The notes below the pieces were generated by a model. That model was not told the DNA's origin. It ran no database searches and was given only the letters and a program-made list of their open reading frames with translations. Made by a program: the position numbers and the translations under genes. 19,696 nucleotides of DNA from Actinomycetes bacterium (GTDB lineage: Bacteria; Actinomycetota; CALGFH01): assembly GCA_030152105.1 (NCBI GenBank), contig JASLIH010000027.1, positions 1 to 19,696 of the forward strand. Direction: 5' to 3'. Position 1 is the stretch's first letter. Every line of letters starts with the position of its first letter. Of this stretch, positions 1 through 7,880 are shown piece by piece.

Positions 1-197
1 GTCCCGGCCACCGTCGCCTCAAGGCCGGCGGCGGCGACCAGGTCGCGGGCGTGGCCGGCCGCCTCCGGCATGCCCTGGCCGGTGGCGCTCACGCTCGGGG
101 TCCGGACCCAGCCGGCGAGCCGCTCCACGAACGACGTCCGGTTGGCGTCGACGTGGGCGAACACGTCGTCCAGCCGGGGCCCGGCCGTCGCGCTCAA
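1..197 (-). CDS. M20 family metallopeptidase (dipeptidase), N-terminal fragment
   Basis: This is the first 65 or so codons of a gene running off the left edge. The translation reads VFAHVDANRTSFVERL, then WVRTPSVSATGQGMPEAAG, then LVAAAGLEATVAG. This is the opening of M20 peptidases: an N-terminal helix, the R-x-PSVSA turn and the 'L.AAGLE..V' strand; the metal ligands lie beyond the edge. Members are cytoplasmic zinc exopeptidases that cleave dipeptides or N-acyl amino acids. I chose the TTG start at 197-195 because it overlaps the TGA of the upstream binding-protein gene (TTGA), as in coupled operons. A GTG at 164-162 is the alternative, and neither has a clear Shine-Dalgarno. As the last visible gene of a peptide-import operon, it probably hydrolyses imported peptides. 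Confidence 0.72.
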   Translation of the reverse strand, partial: MSATAGPRLDDVFAHVDANRTSFVERLAGWVRTPSVSATGQGMPEAAGHARDLVAAAGLEATVAG

Positions 198-1909
198 GGC
201 GTGTTGGGGTCGAGCCAGAGGTTGGTGATGTCGGGGTTGGCCAGCCACGGGGTGAAGGTCCAGTTCCTGACCCGGGAGGACCAGAAGAACGTCTCCCGGT
301 CGTACACCAGCGGCGCCCAGGCCGCGTCCTCCATCACCAGCCGGTCGATCTGGCCCCACAGGGCGGTCCCGGCCTGGTCGTCGCGGGCCTCGTAGGCCTG
401 GTCGATCAGGTCGTTGACCTTGCCGTTGTTGTAGTCGCCGTAGTTGTTGTTGGCGGTCGCGGTGATCGTGCGGCCGTCGAGCAGGACCCCGATGATCGAG
501 CGGCTGCCGTTGCCGGGGACGTCGGGGCAGACCCGGGCCGCCCCCAGGTGGTGCTCGTCCCGCTTGGCCCGAACGCGCAGCGACTCGCTGTAGGCGTCGA
601 GGCCCTTGTAGAAGGTCGGCTTGAGGCGGATCCCGGCCCGGCCCAGCGACGACCGCAGCACCTCGTACAGGGCCTTCCATTTCGGTGTCGACTGGCCGAC
701 GTAGGTGAGCGTGACCCCGTTGGGGTAGCCGGCCTCGGCCAGCAGCTCCCGGGCCTTGTCGGGGTCGCCTGCGTTGTCCTGGGACGGGTACAGGTCGAAG
801 GTGCTGTGGCCGGCCAGGGTGGGGGAGAGGACGGTGGTGGCGGGCGCGCCGGCGTACGCGCCCCCGATGGCCAGCACCACCGCCTGGCGGTCGATGGCGT
901 AGTTGACCGCCTGGCGCACAGCCAGCTTCCTCGTCGGCCCGGCGTCCATCTGCAAGCTCAGGTAGTGGACGCAGCCGGTCGTCTCGACGGCCAGCTGCCG
1001 GCGCAGCGTCGGGTCGTCGAACAGGCGCTGGAGGTCGCCGGTGGGCGGGGACACGGCATCCAGGTTGAGGTCGGCCGCTCCGCCCTCGATCTCATCCTGG
1101 ATCTCGGTCTCGCTCTGGCCGATGGTGACGCTGATCTGGTCGACCCAGGCGCTGCGCAGCGGGTCGGTCTTCGGGTCCCAGTTCTCGTTGCGGACCAGGT
1201 CGATCCGCCGGCCGGGGAGGTACTGCTCGATCCGGTAGGGCCCGGAGGCGGCCAGGTGCTGGCCGTAGTCCCGGCCCAGCCGGTACTTGGAGGCCCATCC
1301 GGAGGGGACCGGCGAGAAGAACGGCAGGGTCAGGAGGCTGGGGAAGTCGCTGGCCGGCCGGTCAAGGGTGATGTGGAGGGTATGGCTGTCGGGCGCCCGC
1401 ATGCCCGAGATCGACCTGGCCCTGCCGGCGGCGAAGTCGCCGGCCCCGGTGATCAGCCTGGCGTACGGGTTGGGCGACCCGGGCGACGGCTGGTCAGGGT
1501 CGAGCTGGCGCTCGACCGCGTAGATGAAGTCTCTGGCCCGGACCTCACGGTCGACCGGTGGGGCGTACCTGACGCCGCGGCGGATCCGGAAGGTGTAGGT
1601 GCGGCCGTTGTCCGAGAGCGTATAGGGCCCGTCGGCCAGGTCGGGCACGGGCTGGAGCGAGCGCTCGCCGGTGACGCGGGTGTCGAAGGAGTACAGCTCC
1701 CTGACCATCCCCCGCAGCAGGGCGAAGTCGAAGGCCGCGTACGCCACCCCCGGGTCGAGGGCGTCGACGTCGGTGTGGCTGTAGACCCGCAGGGTCCCGC
1801 GCTTGACCCCGCGCGTCGGCCGGTCGTCGCCGCTGCCACCCCCGTCGTCGCAGGCCGAGGCGAGCAGGACGAGAACCACGAGCAGCGACAGCCATCTGGC
1901 GGACTTCAT
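194..1909 (-). CDS. Peptide ABC transporter substrate-binding lipoprotein (SBP_bac_5), second copy
   Basis: This is a 571-residue extracytoplasmic solute-binding protein of family 5, which holds oligopeptide-, dipeptide- and nickel-binding proteins. The N-terminus is a lipoprotein signal: basic residues, a hydrophobic stretch LSLLVVLVLLASAC with the lipidated Cys about residue 20, then a Gly/Asp-rich linker. Family landmarks include GTLRVYSHTDVDALDPG, YTFRIRRGVRYAPPV, VRARDFIYAVERQLDP, KLAVRQAVNYAIDRQAVV and ARELLAEAGYPNGV. The gene starts 41 bases after oppF, and its stop overlaps the TTG of the M20 gene. ATG at 1909 is preferred; an in-frame GTG directly before it (1912) cannot be excluded. 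It differs clearly from the first binding protein of the operon (6210-7880), so it is not a recent duplication. It may widen the ligand range of the same permease. Ligand unknown. Confidence 0.93.
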   Translation of the reverse strand: MKSARWLSLLVVLVLLASACDDGGGSGDDRPTRGVKRGTLRVYSHTDVDALDPGVAYAAFDFALLRGMVRELYSFDTRVTGERSLQPVPDLADGPYTLSDNGRTYTFRIRRGVRYAPPVDREVRARDFIYAVERQLDPDQPSPGSPNPYARLITGAGDFAAGRARSISGMRAPDSHTLHITLDRPASDFPSLLTLPFFSPVPSGWASKYRLGRDYGQHLAASGPYRIEQYLPGRRIDLVRNENWDPKTDPLRSAWVDQISVTIGQSETEIQDEIEGGAADLNLDAVSPPTGDLQRLFDDPTLRRQLAVETTGCVHYLSLQMDAGPTRKLAVRQAVNYAIDRQAVVLAIGGAYAGAPATTVLSPTLAGHSTFDLYPSQDNAGDPDKARELLAEAGYPNGVTLTYVGQSTPKWKALYEVLRSSLGRAGIRLKPTFYKGLDAYSESLRVRAKRDEHHLGAARVCPDVPGNGSRSIIGVLLDGRTITATANNNYGDYNNGKVNDLIDQAYEARDDQAGTALWGQIDRLVMEDAAWAPLVYDRETFFWSSRVRNWTFTPWLANPDITNLWLDPNTP

Positions 1910-1950
1910 CACCCGACCATGATGCCCTGGGCCGGCCGCACCCGCCGCAA

Positions 1951-2982
1951 CTACAGCAGGCTGCGCGGCTCGGCGAAGTGGCAGGCCACCGGGTGGCCCT
2001 GCCCGCGGTCGACCAGGGCCGGCTCCTGCTCAGCGCAGATGTCCTGGGCCTTCCAGCAGCGGGTGCGGAAGCGGCAGCCCGACGGCGGGTTCACCGGGCT
2101 GGGCACGTCGCCCTCGAGCACGATGCGGCGCCGCTGGCGCTCCAGCTTGGGGTCGGGGATCGGCACGGCCGACAGCAGGGCCTGGGTGTAGGGATGGCTG
2201 GCCCGCTCGTAGATGTTGTCGCGGGGGCCGGTCTCGACGATCTTGCCCAGGTACATGACGGCGACCCGGTCGCAGATGTGCCGCACCACCGACAGGTCGT
2301 GGGCGATGAACAGGTATGACAGGCCCAGTCGGTCCTGGAGCTCCTCGAGCAGGTTGACCACGCCGGCCTGGATGGAGACGTCCAGGGCCGACACCGGCTC
2401 GTCCAGGACCAGCACCTTGGGCTCGAGAGCCAGCGCCCTGGCGATGCCGATGCGCTGACGCTGGCCACCGGAGAACTCGTGCGCGTAGCGGTTGCCGTGC
2501 TCGGGGTTGAGGCCGACCACGGTGAGCAGCTCCCTGACCCGCTCCCGCCCCAGGCGCTTGAACAGCCCGTGGATGATCAGCGGTTCGGCCACGATGTCGC
2601 TGACCGGGATCCTCGGGTTCAGCGAGGCGTACGGGTCCTGGAACACCACCTGGAGGTCGCGACGGATGCTGCGTAGCTGCTTGCGGGTCTTGCCGACCAG
2701 CTCCTGGCCCTCGAACTTGACCGACCCGGAGGTCGGCGGGCTGAGCTGGAGGATGGCCTTGCCGGTGGTCGACTTGCCGCAGCCAGACTCGCCGACCAGG
2801 CCGAGGGTCTCCCCCTTGTCCAGGTGGAAGGTCAGGTCGCAGGCCGCGTGGACGTCGCCGATCCGGCGCCGGATCACGCCCCCGCCCATCAGCGGGTAGT
2901 GCTTGACCAGGTTGGTGACCTGGAGGATGGGGTCGGCGGCGCCGTTCTGGGTCCCGGCCGCCTGGGGGGTGGTCTGGGTCAT
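1951..2982 (-). CDS. oppF: Oligopeptide/dipeptide ABC transporter ATP-binding protein OppF/DppF
   Basis: This is a 343-residue cytoplasmic ATPase that pairs with OppD to energise peptide import. Visible motifs are Walker A GLVGESGCGKST (about 61-72), the Q-loop in VVFQDPYASLNP (about 112-123), the ABC signature FSGGQRQR (170-177), Walker B VLVLDEP (190-196) and the switch His in FIAHDLSVV. The C-terminus has the oligo_HPY-type extension, with Cys residues in CRFRTRC and the following CAEQEPAL segment; some characterised peptide transporters bind an iron-sulphur cluster at this position. Length is normal. The ATG overlaps the oppD stop (ATGA, 2979-2982) and is preceded by GGAGGAG about six bases upstream, inside the oppD tail. 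The substrate class follows from the linked binding proteins. Confidence 0.95.
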   Translation of the reverse strand: MTQTTPQAAGTQNGAADPILQVTNLVKHYPLMGGGVIRRRIGDVHAACDLTFHLDKGETLGLVGESGCGKSTTGKAILQLSPPTSGSVKFEGQELVGKTRKQLRSIRRDLQVVFQDPYASLNPRIPVSDIVAEPLIIHGLFKRLGRERVRELLTVVGLNPEHGNRYAHEFSGGQRQRIGIARALALEPKVLVLDEPVSALDVSIQAGVVNLLEELQDRLGLSYLFIAHDLSVVRHICDRVAVMYLGKIVETGPRDNIYERASHPYTQALLSAVPIPDPKLERQRRRIVLEGDVPSPVNPPSGCRFRTRCWKAQDICAEQEPALVDRGQGHPVACHFAEPRSLL

Positions 2983-4136
2983 GCGCGCTCCTCCGCCTCC
3001 TCCGCCTCCACCTTGTCGAGGTCGGCCTTGGCCTCTTCCAGGTCACCGAGCTGGTCGAGCTGCTCGACGGCCTGGCTGTCGGTCTCGGCGGTCTCGAACA
3101 CCTCGGCGGCGCCCACGTCCCCGGCCAGCTCCTCGGCGTAGTGGCAGGCGGCGACGTGGTCGACACCGGCCACCGCACGCAGCGCCGGCTCCTCTTCGTC
3201 GCAGTGGGGACGGCTCATCGGGCAGCGGGGCGAGAACGGGCAGCCCGGGGGCAGGTTGACCAGCGACGGCGGCGCCCCCCGGATCGGGGTGAGCGGCTCG
3301 TCGCCCTTCTGGTCCAGGCGGGGCAGGCTGCCCAGCAGGCCGAGGGTGTAGGGCATCCTCGGGTCGTAGTAGATGGCGTCGGTCTCGCCGATCTCGACCG
3401 GCTTGCCGGCGTACATGACCAGCACCTGGTGGGCCATGCCGGCCACCACCCCGAGGTCGTGGGTGATGAGCACGATCCCGGCCGAGGTGTTCTCCTGCAC
3501 CCGGCGCAGGGTGTCGAGCACCTGGGCCTGGACGGTCACGTCAAGGGCGGTGGTGGGCTCGTCGGCGATGATCACGTCCGGGTCGTTGGTCATCGACATG
3601 GCGATGACGGCCCGCTGGCGCATGCCGCCCGAGAACTCATGCGGGTAGTTCTTGGCCCGCTCGGTGGCGTTGGGGATGCCGACGATGTCGAGCAGCTCAA
3701 CCGCCCGCGCCCAGGCCTTGTCCTTGCCGACGTCCTGGTGGGCGAGGATCGCCTCCTGGAGCTGCCAGCCGACCGTGTAGACGGGGTTCAGGCTGGTCAT
3801 CGGGTCCTGGAAGATCATCGAGATGTTCTTGCCCCTGAACTTCGTCTGCTCCTTGTCGGACAGCTTGACCAGGTTCTGGCCGCGGTAGTTGACCTCACCG
3901 CGGATGCGGGCCGAGCGGGGGAGCAGGCCCATGATGGCCAGCGAGGTCACGCTCTTGCCCGAGCCCGACTCGCCCACGATCCCGAGCACCTGCCGGGGGT
4001 GGAGGTCGAAGCTGACCCCGCGGACGGCGTGCACGATGCCGTCGTCGGTCGGGAACTCCACCGTCAGGTCCCTGACCTCGAGCACCGGCCCACTGGTGGT
4101 GCGGGTGGCCGGTTGGTCGGGAAGGGTGGTCGCCAT
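2979..4136 (-). CDS. oppD: Oligopeptide/dipeptide ABC transporter ATP-binding protein OppD/DppD
   Basis: This is a 385-residue ATPase, the partner of OppF. Walker A is GIVGESGSGKS (about 52-62), the Q-loop lies in MIFQDPMTSLNP, the signature is FSGGMRQR (168-175), Walker B is VIIADEPT (188-195), and ITHDLGVVAG holds the switch His. The oligo_HPY-type C-terminus carries the Cys cluster CPFSPRCPMSRPHC. The ATG at 4136-4134 shares a base with the oppC stop (TGATG), which rules out longer starts. Unusually, about 50 residues follow the normal end (after CHYAEEL), very rich in Glu and Asp and ending EAKADLDKVEAEEAEERA. This looks like a short charged helix or coiled coil, and its GAG codons also supply the ribosome binding site for oppF. 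Confidence 0.95.
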   Translation of the reverse strand: MATTLPDQPATRTTSGPVLEVRDLTVEFPTDDGIVHAVRGVSFDLHPRQVLGIVGESGSGKSVTSLAIMGLLPRSARIRGEVNYRGQNLVKLSDKEQTKFRGKNISMIFQDPMTSLNPVYTVGWQLQEAILAHQDVGKDKAWARAVELLDIVGIPNATERAKNYPHEFSGGMRQRAVIAMSMTNDPDVIIADEPTTALDVTVQAQVLDTLRRVQENTSAGIVLITHDLGVVAGMAHQVLVMYAGKPVEIGETDAIYYDPRMPYTLGLLGSLPRLDQKGDEPLTPIRGAPPSLVNLPPGCPFSPRCPMSRPHCDEEEPALRAVAGVDHVAACHYAEELAGDVGAAEVFETAETDSQAVEQLDQLGDLEEAKADLDKVEAEEAEERA

Positions 4137-5131
4137 CAGGCCCGCACCCGCGTCTGGGTCGGGTCGAAGGCGTCGCGCAGGCCGTCGCCGATGAAGTTGA
4201 TGGTCAGGGCGATGATCACGATGATCAGGCCCGGGAAGTAGAACAGCCAGGGCCGGGTCGTGGCCGCCTGCTGGCCGGTCGAGATGAGCAGGCCGAGCGA
4301 GGTGTCCGGCGGCTTGATGCCCAGCCCCAGGTAGGACAGGGCGGTCTCGACCAGGATGGCCACGGCCACGGTGATGGTGGCGTTGACGATGATCGACCCG
4401 GTGGCGTTGGGCAGCAGGTGCTTGAACATGATCCGGGTGTCGCTGGCCCCCAGGGCCCTCGCCGCCTCCACGAACTCCTTCTCGCGCAACGACAGGAAGG
4501 TCCCGCGCACCACCCGGGCGATGTAGGTCCACTGCAGCAGCGCCAGCACCAGCCCGATGAAGAACCAGTTCCCGGCCTGGCTGGCCACGGTCGAGGCCAG
4601 CACGGCCAGGATGGCGATCGACGGGATGGTCAGGACCAGGTCGGTGAAGCGCATCAGGGCCGAGTCCACCCAGCCGCGGTAGTAGCCGGCCAGGGCCCCG
4701 ATCACCGCTCCGATCGTGGTGGCCAGGATGGCCACCATCAGCGCCACCTGGACCGACTTCTGGGCGCCGCGCAGCACCTGGGCCAGCGAGTCGTGGCCGA
4801 TGTCGTCGGTGCCCATCGGGTGCTCCAGCGACGGCGGCGAGGAGAACTGGTCGGTGATGTCGGCATAGCCGTACTTCCAGAACCGGCCGCCGATCAGCGA
4901 GACGATGACCACCAGCACGAACACCACAAGGCTGCCGACGGCCAGCTTGTGGGCCATGAAGCGGCGGATCACCATCTGGGACTGGCTGCGCCGGACGACC
5001 GTGAACTCGCGCTCGGTGGTGGTGGCCGGCACCTCGTGGACCTTCACGCCGTGCTCGGTGGTCTCCAGCGCCTGGCCGTCGCCACCGTCGTCGGTCGGGG
5101 TTGCCGGAGGGCGGGGTCGCGTGTCAGCCAT
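4136..5131 (-). CDS. oppC: Oligopeptide/dipeptide ABC transporter permease OppC/DppC
   Basis: This is a 331-residue inner-membrane permease. A hydrophilic N-terminal segment of about 60 residues, rich in Pro, Asp and Thr, precedes the first membrane helix (LAVGSLVVFVLVVIVSLIGG). Next come the extracytoplasmic HPMGTDDIGHDSLAQVL motif typical of OppC/DppC, further helices, and the EAA loop EAARALGASDTRIMFKHLLP that contacts the ATPases. It ends in the family-typical NFIGDGLRDAFDP region. The start is the ATG at 5131-5129, with GAGGAT about six bases upstream, overlapping the oppB end by 8 bases. An upstream in-frame ATG lies inside oppB with no binding site. Confidence 0.94.
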   Translation of the reverse strand: MADTRPRPPATPTDDGGDGQALETTEHGVKVHEVPATTTEREFTVVRRSQSQMVIRRFMAHKLAVGSLVVFVLVVIVSLIGGRFWKYGYADITDQFSSPPSLEHPMGTDDIGHDSLAQVLRGAQKSVQVALMVAILATTIGAVIGALAGYYRGWVDSALMRFTDLVLTIPSIAILAVLASTVASQAGNWFFIGLVLALLQWTYIARVVRGTFLSLREKEFVEAARALGASDTRIMFKHLLPNATGSIIVNATITVAVAILVETALSYLGLGIKPPDTSLGLLISTGQQAATTRPWLFYFPGLIIVIIALTINFIGDGLRDAFDPTQTRVRA

Positions 5132-6104
5132 AGCGGATCCTCGGGTCCAGCACCGCATACAGAACGTCTGCGATGAGATTGAACAGCACCACCAGCACGC
5201 TTGTCACCATCAGCCAGGCCAGCAGGACGTTGACATCGTTGGTCTTGACCCCCTGGACGAGCAGCGCGCCCATGCCCTGCCAGGAGAACACCCGCTCGGT
5301 GATGACCGCGCCTCCGAACACCGCCCCGATGTCGATCGCCACCACCGTGACCAGCGGGATCAGGGCGTTGCGGAGAGCGTGACGGGTCATCACCCGCGAG
5401 CGCGAGAGGCCCTTGGCCCTGGCCAACCGGATGTAGTCCGAGCCGAGCACGTCCAGCATGGTGGCCCGCTGGTAGCGCGACCAGGCGGCGAAGCTGATCA
5501 GGGCCAGGGCGACGGTCGGCAGGATCAGGTGGCCGGCGTAGTCGGCGATCCGGGTGCCGAAGCTACCGCTCAGGTTCGGGGTCTCGGCCCCGACGGTGTA
5601 CACCACCTGTTCCCCGAACAGCCTGTTGAGCCGGATCGCGCCGTACTCCTTGAGCAGCGCCGCCAGCCAGAACACCGGCATGGACAGGAAAAGGAACCCG
5701 AGGAAGGTGAAGGTGTAGTCGGTCGGGGTGTACTGCTTCACCGCCGACAGCACCCCGGCCCCGACGGCCAGGATGATGGCCAGGATCGACGCCAGGATCA
5801 CCATCCGCAGCGTCACCTTGAGCCGCTGCCACAGCAGCGGCCGGACCTCGACCCCGCCGATCGACTTGCCCATGTCCCCCTGGACGAAGTTGCCCAGCCA
5901 GGTCACGTACCGGACCGGCATCGGCTTGTCCAGGCCGAGGGTGTGCTCGCGGGCCTGGATGACCTGGGGCGGCACCGGCGGGTTGCGGCCCCTGAGCTCG
6001 GCCAGCGGATCCCCCGAGTTGGCCACCAGCAGGAACACCAGCACCGAGGAGAGCAGGACCAGCGGGATGGCGATCAGCAGCCGGCGGACGATGAAGCTGA
6101 ACAT
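5124..6104 (-). CDS. oppB: Oligopeptide/dipeptide ABC transporter permease OppB/DppB
   Basis: This is a 326-residue permease forming the channel with OppC. The first helix starts almost at once (FIVRRLLIAIPLVLLSSVLV), as in all OppB/DppB proteins. The extracytoplasmic LGLDKPMPVRYVTWLGNFV segment and GDMGKSI follow, then five more hydrophobic segments. The cytoplasmic EAA-type loop is YIRLARAKGLSRSRVMTRHA, and the C-terminus is VLYAVLDPRIRYG. Length and architecture are normal. The ATG at 6104-6102 has a strong ribosome binding site (GAGGGGG, about six bases upstream). It is the first gene after the 105-base gap that separates the binding protein from the rest of the operon. Confidence 0.95.
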   Translation of the reverse strand: MFSFIVRRLLIAIPLVLLSSVLVFLLVANSGDPLAELRGRNPPVPPQVIQAREHTLGLDKPMPVRYVTWLGNFVQGDMGKSIGGVEVRPLLWQRLKVTLRMVILASILAIILAVGAGVLSAVKQYTPTDYTFTFLGFLFLSMPVFWLAALLKEYGAIRLNRLFGEQVVYTVGAETPNLSGSFGTRIADYAGHLILPTVALALISFAAWSRYQRATMLDVLGSDYIRLARAKGLSRSRVMTRHALRNALIPLVTVVAIDIGAVFGGAVITERVFSWQGMGALLVQGVKTNDVNVLLAWLMVTSVLVVLFNLIADVLYAVLDPRIRYG

Positions 6105-6120
6105 GGCGCCCCCTCACCAG

Positions 6121-6130
6121 GTGACGTCAC
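6121..6130. promoter_or_regulatory. 10-bp perfect palindrome upstream of oppB
   Basis: GTGACGTCAC is its own reverse complement and sits about 17 bases upstream of the oppB ATG, next to its ribosome binding site. It could be a protein-binding site or chance; no second copy was noticed nearby. Confidence 0.3.
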
Positions 6131-6150
6131 AGGTCGTGACGAGAAGACGA

Positions 6151-6180
6151 CGCGGGCCGGCGGTCTCCCACCGGCCCGCG
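6151..6180 (-). terminator. Strong hairpin between binding-protein gene and oppB (leaky terminator or 3'-end stabiliser)
   Basis: CGCGGGCCGG and CCGGCCCGCG form a perfect 10-bp GC-only stem around a 10-base loop, in which GG and CC could add two pairs. On the transcribed (minus) strand it lies about 30 bases after the TAG of the first binding-protein gene and is followed by a TC-rich but not pure-T stretch. A smaller hairpin (CCCCG, 5-base loop, CGGGG; 6193-6207) lies between the stop and this stem. Such structures after the first gene of an importer operon commonly lower expression of the permease genes relative to the binding protein. The missing U-tract argues against full termination. Confidence 0.55.
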
Positions 6181-6209
6181 TCCAGAGCATTTCCCCGTTC
6201 TCCGGGGTC

Positions 6210-7880
6210 CTAAGCGGACTTCTGCCCCCAGATGTTCGCGTTCCAGAAGGGGCCGTCCTGGGTGCTGTTGTCGGAGATGTTGCCGAAGGTGTTACGCCAG
6301 GCGATGAAGGTCGGCTTCTGGTACAGCGGGATCGTGGCCATGTCGGCGGTGATCTGCTGGTCGATCTGGTTGCCCAGCTCGGTCGCCTTGGCCGGGTCGA
6401 ACTCGCCCAGCGCCTGCTTGAACAGCTGGTCGACCTCCTTGTTGCAGTACTGGCCGTAGTTGCTGCCGCTGCCGCACTGGTAGGTGGCCTGGCTGCCCGA
6501 GATCGAGAACGGGCTGCCGACCCAGGCGAAGTTGGCGATGTCGAAGTTGCCGTTGGGCAGCCACTCGCCGAAGAACTTGGTCGAGTCGGCGTTGGCGATC
6601 TTGATGTCGACGCCAATCTTCTTCATCTGGGCCTGGAACAGTTCCTCCTGGGTCTCGCGGAGCTGGTTGCCGGCGGTAGTGGAGATCCGCAGGCTCAGCT
6701 TGTTGCCGCCCTTGGCGTAGATGCCGTCGGAGCCCTTGGCGTAGCCGGCCTCCTCGAGCAGCTTGGTCGCCCCGGCCACGTCGCCCTTGCCGTACTGGCC
6801 GAAGTGGTCCTGGTACTGCTCGGTCTGGGTCTTCATGTAGATGCGGTTGCCCAGCGGCGCGGCCTGGTCGCTGAACTGCTTGACGGTGCGGTCGACCAGC
6901 TCCTGGACGTTGATGCCGGTGGCGATGGCCTGCCGGACCTTGAGGTCGCCGAGGTGCTCGTTCTTGAAGTTGAAGTCGAAGTGCTCGAACGTCGGCCCGA
7001 AGTTGATCTGGCTGGTCACGTCCGGAAGGGCCTTGACCTGCTGGACCTGGTCGAGCTGAGGCTGCGGGTAGATCAGGTCAACCTCGTTGTTCTGCAGCGC
7101 CGCGGGCTGGGTGGTCGACTCGGGCAGGAACCGGACCACGACCGAGTCCAGGTTGGACTTCGCCCCGAAGTACTTGTCGTTGCGGACCATGGTCAGGCTC
7201 TGGCCAGGGGTGTAGTTGTCGACCTTGAACCAGCCGCCGGAGGGGATCTTCTCGGGGTTCTTGTCCAGGCCGTTGTTCCAGCCGCCCGGCTGCTTCTCCA
7301 CGTAGTGGGAGGGCAGGATGAAGTTCCCCGACGCGAACAGCGCCTTCCAGTCGCTGAACGGGGTCTTGAAGACCACCGTGACCGTCTTGCCGTTGTCGGA
7401 GCCCTCGACGCTCTTGACCTGGTCGTAGCCGGTGGTGCCGGAGACGTCGTTGTCCTTGATGGTGCCGTTGAGGTTCTTCCACAGGTAGATGAAGTCGTCG
7501 GCCGAGATCGGGGTGCCGTCCGACCAGGCGGCGTTCTGCTTGATCTTGTAGACGATCGTCTGCGGGTCCTCGCTCGTCTGCTCGGCCGAGTCGAGGAGGT
7601 CCTCGTTCATCACGACCTTGAAGTCGGGGGTGAGGTGGAAGGCCACCGGCATCGTGTTCATCACGATGTTCGCCACCGAGGTCCCGTTGTCCTTGGAGGT
7701 GTTGTTGTTGAAGCCGGTGGGCTCCTGGTCGGCGGCGTAGTTCAGGGTGCCGCCCTGCTGGACCTGGCCGCTGCCACCGCTGGTCCCCCCGCTGTCGTCG
7801 CCGCCGCCGCCGCAGGCCGCGGCGACCATGGCGAGCCCGACGAGCAAGGCGGCCAGCCTGGCCGTACGCAAACGATGCAC
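6210..7880 (-). CDS. Peptide ABC transporter substrate-binding lipoprotein (SBP_bac_5), first copy
   Basis: This is a 556-residue solute-binding lipoprotein, the first gene of the import operon. The signal is VHRLRTARLAALLVGLAM, then VAAAC with the lipidated Cys at 23, followed by a Gly/Ser/Asp linker. Family-5 landmarks include GTLNYAADQEPTGFNNNTS, AAWSDGTPISADDFIYLWKN, GGWFKVDNYTPGQSLTMVRN, LGDLKVRQAIATGINVQEL and ATKLLEEAGYAKGSDGIYAKGG. The Asn-rich NNNTS segment resembles actinomycete oligopeptide-binding proteins of the BldKB kind (from memory). I chose GTG at 7880-7878 because AGGAGG lies 10 bases upstream and the signal peptide begins there; a longer in-frame reading to 7985 adds 35 residues that look non-coding. 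Its AAG, AAC and GAC codons make it visibly less GC-rich than its neighbours. Ligand unknown. Confidence 0.93.
   Translation of the reverse strand: MHRLRTARLAALLVGLAMVAAACGGGGDDSGGTSGGSGQVQQGGTLNYAADQEPTGFNNNTSKDNGTSVANIVMNTMPVAFHLTPDFKVVMNEDLLDSAEQTSEDPQTIVYKIKQNAAWSDGTPISADDFIYLWKNLNGTIKDNDVSGTTGYDQVKSVEGSDNGKTVTVVFKTPFSDWKALFASGNFILPSHYVEKQPGGWNNGLDKNPEKIPSGGWFKVDNYTPGQSLTMVRNDKYFGAKSNLDSVVVRFLPESTTQPAALQNNEVDLIYPQPQLDQVQQVKALPDVTSQINFGPTFEHFDFNFKNEHLGDLKVRQAIATGINVQELVDRTVKQFSDQAAPLGNRIYMKTQTEQYQDHFGQYGKGDVAGATKLLEEAGYAKGSDGIYAKGGNKLSLRISTTAGNQLRETQEELFQAQMKKIGVDIKIANADSTKFFGEWLPNGNFDIANFAWVGSPFSISGSQATYQCGSGSNYGQYCNKEVDQLFKQALGEFDPAKATELGNQIDQQITADMATIPLYQKPTFIAWRNTFGNISDNSTQDGPFWNANIWGQKSA

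Noticed and set aside
51..395. Short plus-strand ORF at the left edge
   Set aside because: It lies opposite the M20 start and the binding-protein C-terminus, both of which show family sequence.
548..2191. 547-codon open frame on the plus strand
   Set aside because: It is a mirror frame of the second binding protein and oppF; its composition is skewed to Val, Gly, Arg and Ala and no start signal is present.
2989..3012. CTCCTCCGC-type tandem repeat as a possible mobile or unstable repeat
   Set aside because: It is the Glu/Ala codon run at the end of oppD and forms the oppF ribosome binding site; no longer repeat surrounds it.
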